From a bacterium (GTDB taxonomy: Bacteria; Bacillota; Bacilli; Lactobacillales; Streptococcaceae), in contig CAJNCA010000001.1 of the NCBI GenBank assembly GCA_905221145.1, forward strand, positions 248,001 to 312,000: a DNA stretch of 64,000 nucleotides. The letters are read 5' to 3'. Every line of letters begins with the position of its first letter. The stretch's first letter is position 1. Under the pieces are notes generated by a model that ran no database searches, was not told where the DNA came from, and saw only the letters and a list, made by a program, of their open reading frames with translations. A program made the position numbers and the translations under genes. Below are positions 49,525-57,758 of the stretch, in pieces.

Positions 49525-51930
49525 ATGCTTGTATCTTATAAATGGTTAAAAGAATTGGTGGACATTGATGTGCCATCACAAGAGTTGGCTGAAAAAATGT
49601 CAACTACAGGGATCGAGGTAGAAGGTGTCGAATCACCGGCTGCTGGTCTCTCAAAAATTGTCGTCGGTGAGGTCTTGTCTTGCGAAGATGTGCCAGAAAC
49701 TCACCTCCATGTTTGTCAGGTTAACGTTGGCGAAGAAGAAGCCCGTCAAATCGTCTGTGGTGCACCGAATGTGCGTGCTGGTATCAAGGTTATGGTGGCT
49801 CTTCCAGGAGCTCGCATCGCTGACAACTACAAAATCAAAAAAGGAAAAATCCGTGGCTTAGAGTCGCTTGGGATGATCTGTTCACTTGGTGAATTGGGAA
49901 TTTCTGACTCAGTTGTGCCTAAGGAATTCGCAGATGGAATCCAAATCTTGCCAGAAAATGCCGTTCCTGGGGATGAAGTCTTCTCATATCTAGACTTGGA
50001 TGATGAAATCATCGAACTTTCAATTACACCTAACCGTGCGGACGCTCTTTCTATGCGTGGGGTGGCTCACGAAGTGGCAGCCATCTATGATAAGGCAGTC
50101 AACTTTAAAGAATTTACTCTTTCAGAAACTGACCAAGCTGCAGCAGATGCTCTTTCTGTGGGCATTGAGACAGACAAGGCGCCTTACTATGCAGCTCGTA
50201 TCTTGGACAATGTGACTATCGCACCAAGTCCACAATGGTTGCAAAACCTTCTCATGAACGAAGGAATCCGTCCAATCAATAACGTAGTGGACGTGACAAA
50301 CTACATCCTTCTCTACTTTGGTCAACCGATGCACGCCTTTGACTTGGATACCTTTGAAGGGAGTGACATCCGTGTACGTGAAGCGCGTGCTGGTGAAAAA
50401 TTAGTGACTTTAGATGGTGAAGAACGTGATTTGGACGTGAATGACCTAGTCATCACTGTCGCAGACAAGCCAGTAGCTCTTGCAGGTGTTATGGGTGGTC
50501 AAGCAACAGAAATCTCTGAAAAGTCTAGTCGTGTCGTCCTTGAAGCTGCAGTCTTCAACGGAAAATCAATCCGCAAGACTAGCGGACGTCTCAACCTTCG
50601 TTCTGAGTCATCTTCTCGCTTTGAAAAAGGGATTAATGTGGCAACTGTTAACGAAGCCCTTGATGCGGCGGCTAGCATGGTTGCAGAACTTGCAGGTGCG
50701 ACGGTGCGTAAAGGTATCGTTTCAGCGGGTGAGCTTGATACCTCTGATGTGGAAGTTTCTTCAACTCTTGCTGATGTTAACCGTGTCCTCGGAACTGATC
50801 TTTCTTATGCTGATGTAGAAGACGTCTTCCGTCGTCTTGGATTTGGTCTTTCTGGCAATGCAGATAGCTTTACAGTCAGCGTCCCACGCCGTCGCTGGGA
50901 TATCACCATCGAGGCAGACCTCTTTGAAGAAATCGCTCGTATCTATGGATATGACCGCTTGCCAACCAGCCTTCCAAAAGACGATGGGACAGCTGGTGAA
51001 TTAACTGCGACACAAAAACTTCGCCGTCAAGTTCGTACCATTGCTGAAGGAGCAGGTTTGACAGAAATCATCACCTACGCTCTGACAACTCCTGAAAAAG
51101 CAGTTGAGTTTACGGCTCAACCAAGTAACCTTACTGAACTCATGTGGCCAATGACTGTGGACCGTTCTGTCCTCCGTCAAAATATGATCTCAGGTATCCT
51201 TGATACTGTTGCCTACAACGTGGCTCGTAAGAACAAAAACTTGGCCCTTTACGAGATCGGAAAAGTCTTTGAACAAACAGGTAATCCAAAAGAAGAACTT
51301 CCAAATGAAATCAACAGTTTTGCCTTTGCTTTGACAGGCTTGGTTGCTGAAAAAGATTTCCAAACAGCAGCAGTTCCAGTTGATTTCTTCTATGCTAAAG
51401 GAATCCTTGAAGCATTATTTACTCGCTTGGGACTAGAAGTGACCTATACGGCAACATCTGAAATCGCTAGCCTCCACCCAGGACGTACAGCTATGATTTC
51501 ACTCGGTGACCAAGTTCTTGGTTTCCTTGGCCAAGTGCATCCAGTCACTGCTAAGGCTTACGATATTCCAGAAACGTATGTAGCTGAGCTCAACCTTTCA
51601 GCCATCGAAACTGCGCTTCAACCTGCTAATCCATTTGTAGAAATTACTAAATTCCCAGCAGTCAGCCGTGACGTTGCCCTTCTCCTCAAGGCAGAAGTCA
51701 CTCACCAAGAAGTTGTGGACGCGATCCAAGCTGCAGGCGTAAAACGTTTGACAGATATTAAACTCTTTGACGTCTTCTCAGGTGAGAAATTGGGACTTGG
51801 TATGAAGTCAATGGCTTATAGCTTGACCTTCCAAAATCCGGAAGATAGCTTAACGGACGAAGAAGTCGCACGCTATATGGAAAAAATCCAAGCGTCTCTC
51901 GAAGAAAAAGTCAATGCAGAAGTGCGTTAA
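49525..51930 (+). CDS. pheT: Phenylalanyl-tRNA synthetase beta subunit
   Basis: Large subunit (801 aa) with the tRNA-binding and editing domains. An N-terminal OB-fold EMAP-like domain ([21 protein letters not shown], then [11 protein letters not shown]) is followed by B3/B4 editing ([14 protein letters not shown]) and the B5 and catalytic-like core. The C-terminal anticodon-binding FDX-ACB domain is [16 protein letters not shown]. Only a distant GGTGGGA lies upstream, so initiation may be weak. A gene for a GNAT protein lies between pheS and pheT in pneumococcus as I recall; here only a hairpin is found. Confidence 0.97.
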   Translation: MLVSYKWLKELVDIDVPSQELAEKMSTTGIEVEGVESPAAGLSKIVVGEVLSCEDVPETHLHVCQVNVGEEEARQIVCGAPNVRAGIKVMVALPGARIADNYKIKKGKIRGLESLGMICSLGELGISDSVVPKEFADGIQILPENAVPGDEVFSYLDLDDEIIELSITPNRADALSMRGVAHEVAAIYDKAVNFKEFTLSETDQAAADALSVGIETDKAPYYAARILDNVTIAPSPQWLQNLLMNEGIRPINNVVDVTNYILLYFGQPMHAFDLDTFEGSDIRVREARAGEKLVTLDGEERDLDVNDLVITVADKPVALAGVMGGQATEISEKSSRVVLEAAVFNGKSIRKTSGRLNLRSESSSRFEKGINVATVNEALDAAASMVAELAGATVRKGIVSAGELDTSDVEVSSTLADVNRVLGTDLSYADVEDVFRRLGFGLSGNADSFTVSVPRRRWDITIEADLFEEIARIYGYDRLPTSLPKDDGTAGELTATQKLRRQVRTIAEGAGLTEIITYALTTPEKAVEFTAQPSNLTELMWPMTVDRSVLRQNMISGILDTVAYNVARKNKNLALYEIGKVFEQTGNPKEELPNEINSFAFALTGLVAEKDFQTAAVPVDFFYAKGILEALFTRLGLEVTYTATSEIASLHPGRTAMISLGDQVLGFLGQVHPVTAKAYDIPETYVAELNLSAIETALQPANPFVEITKFPAVSRDVALLLKAEVTHQEVVDAIQAAGVKRLTDIKLFDVFSGEKLGLGMKSMAYSLTFQNPEDSLTDEEVARYMEKIQASLEEKVNAEVR

Positions 51931-51936
51931 AGTATC

Positions 51937-51961
51937 AATCCATCCTTCGGGGTGGATTTTT
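51937..51961 (+). terminator. Rho-independent terminator of pheT
   Basis: AATCCATCC pairs with GGGTGGATT around TTCG (one wobble), then TTT. Confidence 0.85.
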
Positions 51962-52019
51962 GCTTTTCAAATAACAATTCAGGATCAAAAATAGACAGTT
52001 GAGGAACGGAGGTGATAAA

Positions 52020-52154
52020 TTGAGTTTGCTACTGTATAATGGATTTATCACTAATACTCTTCGAAAATCTCTTCAAACCACGTCAGCTTCGCCTTGCCGT
52101 ATATATGTGACTGACTTCGTCAGTCTTATCTACAACCTCAAAACAGTGTTTTGA
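52020..52154 (+). other. BOX-overlapping open frame with strong ribosome site
   Basis: A TTG at 52020 follows a perfect GGAGGTGA (52008-52015) and opens 44 codons (MSLLLYNGFITNTLRKSLQ) that run into the BOX. Most residues are BOX translation, so it is probably not a real gene, but a few codons precede the repeat and the ribosome site is unusually good. Confidence 0.25.
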
Positions 52155-52203
52155 GCAACCTACGGCTAGCTTCCTAGTTTGCTCTTTGATTTTCATTGAG
52201 TAT
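52054..52203 (+). repeat. BOX element upstream of the NatAB-like operon
   Basis: 150 bp, full boxA-boxB-boxC, from ATACTCTTCGAAAATC to TTTTCATTGAGTAT. Contains CACGTCAGCTTCGCCTTGCC (boxA), ACTGACTTCGTCAGT (boxB) and CGGCTAGCTTCCTAG (boxC). Confidence 0.94.
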
Positions 52204-52262
52204 AAAAGTGCTCCAGGCCATATTTTACACAGCAATAGTCTTATAAAAATGGACGAAAATCA

Positions 52263-52291
52263 TTGTAAAGGCTATCAAAAAAGAGTATAAT
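52263..52291 (+). promoter_or_regulatory. Promoter of the NatAB-like operon
   Basis: TTGTAA, 17 bp, TATAAT (52286-52291). The leader holds TCGGAGGTGA before the ATG. Confidence 0.75.
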
Positions 52292-52318
52292 GAGTGAAAG
52301 ACATTTCGGAGGTGAAAG

Positions 52319-53212
52319 ATGCTAGAAGTAAGAAGTCTAGAGAAAAGTTTTGGACCTAAGCAAGTTTTGTTTGGTATTGACTTTCAAGCGCGACCAGGTC
52401 GTATTTTGGGATTAGTCGGGAAAAATGGTGCTGGGAAGACAACGATTTTCCACAGTATTTTGAAGTTTTTAGAATACCAAGGAGAAATCAGTCTAGATGG
52501 TCAGGATATTCGTCAAGAGACCTATGCTCGGATTGGATATTTGCCTGAAGAACGCAGTCTCATGCCTAAATTGACAGTCCTTGAACAAGTTCGTTACTTG
52601 GCGACTCTAAAGGGCATGGATGCCAAAGAAATCAAGGAAAAACTCCCTCAATGGATGAAGAGGTTGGAAGTGAAAGGGAAGCTGACAGATAAAATCAAGA
52701 GTCTGTCAAAAGGAAATCAACAGAAGATTCAGCTCATCATTACTCTGATTCATGAACCAGACTTGATTATCTTGGATGAGCCTTTCAGTGGATTGGACCC
52801 AGTCAATACAGAATTGCTCAAGCAAGTCATTTTTCAAGAAAAAGAACGTGGGGCAACCATTATCTTTTCTGATCATGTCATGACCAATGTCGAGGAACTT
52901 TGTGATGATATTTTGATGATTCGAGATGGTCGTGTGGTCTTGCATGGACCGGTTCAGGATGTTCGCAATCAATACGGGAAAACGCGTCTCTTTGTTTCAA
53001 GTGAACGAAGCAAGGAAGAATTGGAAAACCTTCCTCATGTCAAACAGGTGAGCTTGACCAAACAAGGCAGTTGGAAATTGATCTTGGAGGATGAGAGCGC
53101 TGGAAGGGAACTTTTCCCAATCTTGACTCAAGGGCAATATATCGCAACCTTTGACCAGCAAGCGCCAACAATCGATGAAATCTTTAAACTAGAATCAGGG
53201 GTGGAAGTATGA
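52319..53212 (+). CDS. ABC exporter ATP-binding protein (NatA-like)
   Basis: ATPase (297 aa) of a two-gene exporter. Walker A GKNGAGKTT is at residues 35-43, signature LSKGNQQKIQ, Walker B LIILDEPFSGLDPVN, H-loop IIFSDHVM. The C-terminal extension of about 80 residues (RLFVSSERSKEELENL onward) is typical of the NatA/ABC-2 group. The ribosome site GGAGGTGA is perfect. The permease gene overlaps by 4 bp. The substrate is unknown; sodium, a peptide or an antibiotic are possibilities from relatives. Confidence 0.93.
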   Translation: MLEVRSLEKSFGPKQVLFGIDFQARPGRILGLVGKNGAGKTTIFHSILKFLEYQGEISLDGQDIRQETYARIGYLPEERSLMPKLTVLEQVRYLATLKGMDAKEIKEKLPQWMKRLEVKGKLTDKIKSLSKGNQQKIQLIITLIHEPDLIILDEPFSGLDPVNTELLKQVIFQEKERGATIIFSDHVMTNVEELCDDILMIRDGRVVLHGPVQDVRNQYGKTRLFVSSERSKEELENLPHVKQVSLTKQGSWKLILEDESAGRELFPILTQGQYIATFDQQAPTIDEIFKLESGVEV

Positions 53213-54408
53213 GAAATATGTGGGTTGTAATCAAGGAAACCTATCTTCGACATGTCAAATCGTGGAGTTTCTTCTTTATGGTGATTTCACCATTCTTGTT
53301 TATCGGTCTTTCTGGAGGAATTGGCTATCTCCAAGGCTCATCAATGGCTAAAAGTGGTAAGATAGCAGTGATTAGTACGGTTCCAGCTGTGACAGAAGGT
53401 CTCCAGTCTACCAATGGTCTCAATTTTGATTATCAGGATGAAGCAAGTGCTCAAGCTGCTATCAAGGATGAAAAATTAAAAGGCTATCTGACCGTTGACC
53501 AAGAGGATAGTGTCTTGAAGGCAGTTTATCACGGTGAAACTTCCCTTGAGATTGCTATTAAGCTAGGAGTAACGAGCAAGTTAAATGAGCTTCAAGATCA
53601 ACTCAATCGTTCGGCAGCCAATTTGTCACAAGAACAGGAAAAACGCTTGGAACAAACAGTTAACTTTACAGAGAAAATTGATGAATCCAAGGAAAATAAA
53701 AAAATGATTCAAACCTTTGCGGCCGCAGGGCTTGGTTTCTTCCTTTATATGATTTTGATTACCTATGCTAGTGTCACTGCCCAGGAAGTAGCTAGTGAGA
53801 AAGGAACCAAAATCATGGAAGTGGTCTTCTCTAGTATCCGAGCTAGCCATTATTTCTACGCTCGCATGCTGGCTCTGCTTCTTGTGATTTTGACCCATAT
53901 TGGCATTTACGCCGTGGGTGGACTTACTGCCATTCTTCTCTTTAAAGACCTACCAATCTTGGCACAATCTGGTATTTTAAACCATATAGGAGAGGCTTTC
54001 TCGCTCAACACCTTATTGTTTGTCTTGGTTAGCCTCTTTATGTACGTTGTTTTAGCAGCCTTCCTAGGTTCTATGGTTTCTCGTCCTGAGGACTCAGGAA
54101 AAGCCTTGTCGCCTTTGATGATTTTGATTATAGGTGGTTTTTTTGGAGTGACAGCTCTAGGTGCAGCTGGTGACAATCTCATCTTGAAGATTGGTTCATA
54201 TATTCCCTTTATTTCGACTTTCTTCATGCCATTTAGAGCTATTAATGGTTATGCAAATGGGTTAGAAGCTTGGATTTCGCTTGCTATTACGCTTGCTTTT
54301 GCAGTAACGGCAACAGTCTTTATCGGACGTATGTATGCTAGTCTCGTTCTGCAAACAGATGATTTAGGTCCTTGGAAAACCTTTAAACGTGCCTTATCTT
54401 ATAAATAG
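53209..54408 (+). CDS. ABC exporter permease (NatB/ABC-2 family)
   Basis: Membrane subunit (399 aa). One N-terminal segment (FFFMVISPFLFIGLSGGIGYL), then a large extracellular domain of about 130 residues, then five or six segments beginning FAAAGLGFFLYMILITYASV. The conserved EVASEKGTKIMEVVFSSIR follows that segment. This layout is typical of NatB. It overlaps the ATPase gene by 4 bp, so the pair is co-translated. A strong terminator follows 5 bp after the stop. Confidence 0.92.
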   Translation: MRNMWVVIKETYLRHVKSWSFFFMVISPFLFIGLSGGIGYLQGSSMAKSGKIAVISTVPAVTEGLQSTNGLNFDYQDEASAQAAIKDEKLKGYLTVDQEDSVLKAVYHGETSLEIAIKLGVTSKLNELQDQLNRSAANLSQEQEKRLEQTVNFTEKIDESKENKKMIQTFAAAGLGFFLYMILITYASVTAQEVASEKGTKIMEVVFSSIRASHYFYARMLALLLVILTHIGIYAVGGLTAILLFKDLPILAQSGILNHIGEAFSLNTLLFVLVSLFMYVVLAAFLGSMVSRPEDSGKALSPLMILIIGGFFGVTALGAAGDNLILKIGSYIPFISTFFMPFRAINGYANGLEAWISLAITLAFAVTATVFIGRMYASLVLQTDDLGPWKTFKRALSYK

Positions 54409-54413
54409 AAGAG

Positions 54414-54435
54414 CCTCGCGAAAGCGAGGTTTTTT
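54414..54435 (+). terminator. Terminator of the NatAB-like operon
   Basis: CCTCGC pairs with GCGAGG around GAAA, followed by TTTTTT. Confidence 0.93.
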
Positions 54436-54479
54436 AGAGATAAAAAGAGTGGAATTCAGAAAAATATTTTTCATATCTA

Positions 54480-54509
54480 TTGACTTTTAGGGGTGAAATT
54501 TGGTATTAT
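54480..54509 (+). promoter_or_regulatory. rplM promoter
   Basis: TTGACT, 18 bp, TATTAT (54504-54509) with extended TGG. Confidence 0.75.
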
Positions 54510-54520
54510 AGTAGGCGGTA

Positions 54521-54597
54521 TTGTTTACCCCATTTGAAAGGCCCCGGAACCTTCCAAATACTTTTCGATGGGAAGGAACACCCATCACTGTAAACAA
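54521..54597 (+). ncRNA. L13-type ribosomal leader
   Basis: TTGTTTAC (54521-54528) pairs with GTAAACAA (54590-54597) to close a structured domain. Inside, CCTTCC pairs with GGAAGG and, as an alternative, GATGGG with CCCATC. Its position before rplM-rpsI and its size fit the L13 leader, where free L13 is thought to repress its own operon. The match to that family is by position and shape, not by search. Confidence 0.7.
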
Positions 54598-54623
54598 AAA
54601 TCGAACTATATATAGGAGAAATC

Positions 54624-55070
54624 ATGAACAAAACAACATTTATGGCTAAACCAGGCCAAGTTGAACGTAAATGGTACGTAGTTGACGCAACTGATGTACC
54701 ACTTGGACGTCTTTCTGCAGTAGTTGCTAGCGTACTTCGCGGAAAAAACAAACCAACATTTACACCACACACTGATACAGGTGACTTTGTGATTGTTATC
54801 AATGCTGAAAAAGTTAAATTGACTGGTAAAAAAGCAACTGATAAAATCTACTACACTCACTCAAACCACCCAGGTGGATTGAAACAAATCTCTGCAGGTG
54901 AGCTTCGTTCTAAAAATGCAGTACGTTTGATTGAGAAATCAGTTAAAGGTATGCTTCCACACAATACTCTTGGACGCGCTCAAGGTATGAAGTTGAAAGT
55001 ATTTGTTGGAGCTGAGCACACTCACGCTGCACAACAACCAGAAGTTCTTGATATTTCAGGACTTATCTAA
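54624..55070 (+). CDS. rplM: 50S ribosomal protein L13
   Basis: Early-assembly protein (148 aa) of the large ribosomal subunit. The family signature runs from [20 protein letters not shown] through HSNHPGGLK to [12 protein letters not shown] and the terminal [15 protein letters not shown]. Ribosome site AGGAGAAATC. rpsI follows 18 bp downstream in the usual rplM-rpsI operon. Codon use is highly biased. Confidence 0.99.
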   Translation: MNKTTFMAKPGQVERKWYVVDATDVPLGRLSAVVASVLRGKNKPTFTPHTDTGDFVIVINAEKVKLTGKKATDKIYYTHSNHPGGLKQISAGELRSKNAVRLIEKSVKGMLPHNTLGRAQGMKLKVFVGAEHTHAAQQPEVLDISGLI

Positions 55071-55088
55071 GGAAAGGAACAATAAAGT

Positions 55089-55481
55089 ATGTCACAAGCA
55101 CAATATGCAGGTACTGGACGTCGTAAAAACGCTGTTGCACGCGTTCGCCTTGTTCCAGGAACTGGTAAAATCACTGTTAACAAAAAAGATGTTGAAGAGT
55201 ACATCCCACACGCTGACCTTCGTCTTGTAATCAACCAACCATTCGCAGTTACTTCAACTGCAGGTTCATACGACGTTTTCGTTAACGTTGTAGGTGGTGG
55301 ATACGCTGGTCAATCAGGAGCTATCCGTCACGGTATCGCTCGTGCCCTTCTTCAAGTAGACCCAGACTTCCGCGATTCATTGAAACGCGCAGGACTTCTT
55401 ACACGTGACTCACGTAAAGTTGAACGTAAGAAACCAGGTCTTAAGAAAGCTCGTAAAGCATCACAATTTAGTAAACGTTAA
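55089..55481 (+). CDS. rpsI: 30S ribosomal protein S9
   Basis: Small-subunit protein (130 aa) whose C-terminal tail reaches the P-site tRNA. The start [20 protein letters not shown] and the end [20 protein letters not shown] are typical, with the final SKR contacting tRNA. It is second in the operon. Its 3' end is a known attachment site for streptococcal integrative elements, and a decayed integrase lies just beyond it here; the stop codon and tail are intact. Confidence 0.99.
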   Translation: MSQAQYAGTGRRKNAVARVRLVPGTGKITVNKKDVEEYIPHADLRLVINQPFAVTSTAGSYDVFVNVVGGGYAGQSGAIRHGIARALLQVDPDFRDSLKRAGLLTRDSRKVERKKPGLKKARKASQFSKR

Positions 55482-55505
55482 TCAATCCGATTATATCAAC
55501 GTTTC

Positions 55506-55541
55506 AAAGCACTCAAAAGTTTACCTTATGGGTGCTTTTTT
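55506..55541 (+). terminator. Terminator of rplM-rpsI
   Basis: AAAGCACTC pairs with GGGTGCTTT (one wobble), followed by TTT. The 15-nt loop AAAAGTTTACCTTAT is repeated nearly intact at 55567-55580. Confidence 0.75.
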
Positions 55542-55580
55542 CGTGTTTTTTTGAAAAGTTCACCTCAAAGTTTACCTTAT
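55515..55580. repeat. Direct repeat pair, possible remnant of an attachment or arm site
   Basis: CTCAAAAGTTTACCTTAT (55512-55529) and CTCAAAGTTTACCTTAT (55564-55580) differ by one A. They flank the end of rpsI and the stop of the integrase remnant. Such pairs near an integrase may be arm-type binding sites or att debris. Confidence 0.45.
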
Positions 55581-55587
55581 TTTCACC

Positions 55588-55940
55588 TTATTGTTTTAGA
55601 GACTTTAAAGCAAATTCACCTACTGTCATAGGAACTACATCTGTGTTGTTCCTATGTCACTGTGTGTTAGAGCTTCAGAAATAGTTTCTAAGCTCATTCC
55701 TGCTTGTTTTGCAAGTGTCGCTCCTGTATGTCGCTTTCTGATGCTTTTCATTTTATTGTTTAGATAGTCAGCATGTAAAGGTTTGTTGATGTTTCCTCTA
55801 GTGTCTATATAAGTAAAGACAAATTGTTATGGATTACTGATGATGCCAAACTTTGCTAGTTCATATTTTTGTTGCTCTTTCTAAGAGGTAAGAAGCTGAA
55901 GTAAGTCATTAGAAATAGAGAAAATAGGAAATATTTCCAT
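55588..55940 (-). pseudogene. Decayed tyrosine recombinase (integrase) C-terminal part
   Basis: On the minus strand a conserved integrase C-terminus can be read: NDLLQLLTS, stop, KEQQKYELAKFGIISNP, stop, QFVFTYIDTRGNINKPLHAD, MKSIRKRHTGATLAK, GMSLETISEALTHSDIGTT, then a frameshift to VVPMTVGEFALKSLKQ. The catalytic RHTGAT and THS motifs are kept. The Tyr region is broken, and about ten codons that usually precede RHT seem deleted. It has two stops and one frameshift. This is the usual enzyme of prophages and ICEs that use rpsI. Confidence 0.85.
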
Positions 55941-56069
55941 AATAAAACGCATATTATCAGGTTTCTTTGAACTGCACCCCAAAAGTTAGATTTTTCTGTC
56001 TAACTTTTGGGGTGCAGTTCAGTAAAAGCTTGATAGCATACGTTTTATCCTATTATCCTAGAAATATTT
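55929..56069. repeat. 141-bp nested palindrome with IS3-like terminal repeats
   Basis: A perfect 23-bp inverted repeat (55968-55990 and 55999-56021) surrounds an 8-nt loop; its outer end reads TGAACTGCACCCCAAAAG, like termini of IS3-family elements that begin with TG and end with CA. Outside it, 55929-55967 and 56022-56069 pair imperfectly (AAATATTTC, ATAATA, AAACG and TATCA blocks align). No transposase is present and no target duplication is seen. Confidence 0.75.
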
Positions 56070-56219
56070 ACTGGGTTTTCTTTTCAAACTGACTTTTTAA
56101 GAAGTTGCCTTATCAACAATTTTAAAGAAATTTTTGAAGCTATCTTTGGAAAAACTGTAGAATTTCAAAAATTACTATAGACCTTGAATTTTACTTATCA
56201 TTTCAATGATTTAGATTGC

Positions 56220-57758
56220 TTACATTTTATTTTGATATGTTTTACGGTAATCTCCAGGAGAAAATCCAGTCCTTTGCTTAAAAATTTTAGTAAAGTAAGA
56301 ATAATTATCATACCCTACTTGACAGGATACTTGTGATATCGAGATATTTGTTTGAGATAGGAGAGATTTAGCAGCATTAATGCGCTTATCCGTTATATAT
56401 TTAACAAGAGTTTCTCCAGTTTCTTTTTTAAAAATTCTAGCTAAATGATCTGCGCTGAGATAAACCATATCTGCTAATATAGAACGATTTATATCTTCAT
56501 AGTAGTGATGATCTATGTATTCGACAATGCGTTGAATACTATTTTTCTGATTTTCAATGTTTGTTGCAAATTTCTTGGCATGTGACCAGTAATAATCAAA
56601 GTAATCTTGAAATGATTCAATTGAATGAAAACGTCGTTGGAATAGGAAATCATGAGTGCTATTTTGGAATAATTTATGTGCTGAAATTCCATTTTGATCT
56701 AGATATATCCCTATTTGTTGAATCCAATCTAGTAAAATTTGTTGTAGTGTGAAAGTAGGAATTTGAGAATTATAGGCAAGTGAATTAATTTTTTCTCTTA
56801 ATTCGTATTCACTTAAGGTGTCTAAAAAAGTAATTGAAAGAGTTTCTGTTTTAAAAGAAGTTGGGAAACTATGTGGAACACATATAATAGTATTCCAATA
56901 AGAGACATACTGTTCATTATAAGTGTAGAGTTCTTTAGCATGAAATAAAATATCGGATATTTTATGGCAACTCTTATATATAAGAGTTGAGTATTTGCTA
57001 AAATTATTAGAAATTTGAGAATGAATTTCATATGCCAGTTTGTCACTACGTTTGGAAGAGTCTACTCTAAAGAGACAAACATATTGATCGACCTGGCTTT
57101 CCATCTTGAACAAACTTATCAGCTTATTAGAAGGTTGTGAAATTCTTTGAAGTTCTCTTTTTAGTTGAGAAGTCCATGATGGAGTTTCTGCAGAATAATC
57201 TTCTTCATTAAGATTGATTGTTAAAACTGCAAGGAAAAAATATTGGTGTTTTTTAAGAATAAAATCTTGTTTGATTGCTATGTTTTCTAGTTCATCAATG
57301 CGAGAAATTTGAGGTTTTCTAAGGTAATCATACCAGAAATTATCTTCTATTTGTAAAAGTGCATCATTTTTTCCGTTTAAGTTATGATTCTCAATTTTAC
57401 TAATGGCTTTTTGAATAATAAATTCTAATTTTTCAAAGTTAATGGGTTTTAGATAGTATTCAAAGCTTTGCAATTCAATTGCTTTTTGAGCATAGTTGAA
57501 GTCGGCGTAATTGGTTAAAAAAATTGTTTTTATATCATATTTTTCATTTCTAATCCACGATAAGAGTTCGAGACCGCTACCTTGAGGCATTTCTATATCA
57601 CTTATCATGAGATCAATAGGATGCTCTCTAATAATATTTTGAGCTTGAGTGAGGCTATAGGCAACATAAACAATGTCAATGTGTAGTTTAGCCCAATTTA
57701 TTTTCTCTCGTAAAGCTTCAATGATAAAACGATCGTCATCAACCAATAAGATGTTCAT
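56220..57758 (-). CDS. AraC-type response regulator (YesN-like)
   Basis: A 512-aa regulator: receiver domain at residues 1-120 with the acidic pocket Asp7-Asp9, phospho-acceptor Asp54 (DLMISDIEMP) and Lys in YYLKPIN. A long middle linker of about 280 residues follows, then a C-terminal AraC DNA-binding domain with two HTH motifs (SILADMVYLSADHLARIFKKE and SISQVSCQVGYDNYSYFTKIF). The ribosome site is GGAGG. It overlaps the sensor gene by 20 bp. It probably activates the divergent sugar importer when the sensor detects its sugar. Confidence 0.93.
   Translation of the reverse strand: MNILLVDDDRFIIEALREKINWAKLHIDIVYVAYSLTQAQNIIREHPIDLMISDIEMPQGSGLELLSWIRNEKYDIKTIFLTNYADFNYAQKAIELQSFEYYLKPINFEKLEFIIQKAISKIENHNLNGKNDALLQIEDNFWYDYLRKPQISRIDELENIAIKQDFILKKHQYFFLAVLTINLNEEDYSAETPSWTSQLKRELQRISQPSNKLISLFKMESQVDQYVCLFRVDSSKRSDKLAYEIHSQISNNFSKYSTLIYKSCHKISDILFHAKELYTYNEQYVSYWNTIICVPHSFPTSFKTETLSITFLDTLSEYELREKINSLAYNSQIPTFTLQQILLDWIQQIGIYLDQNGISAHKLFQNSTHDFLFQRRFHSIESFQDYFDYYWSHAKKFATNIENQKNSIQRIVEYIDHHYYEDINRSILADMVYLSADHLARIFKKETGETLVKYITDKRINAAKSLLSQTNISISQVSCQVGYDNYSYFTKIFKQRTGFSPGDYRKTYQNKM

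Noticed and set aside
29201-52203. The five dispersed repeats as a CRISPR array or insertion sequences
   Set aside because: They are far apart, about 105-152 bp, lack spacers and transposase, and match the boxA-boxB-boxC structure of BOX elements.
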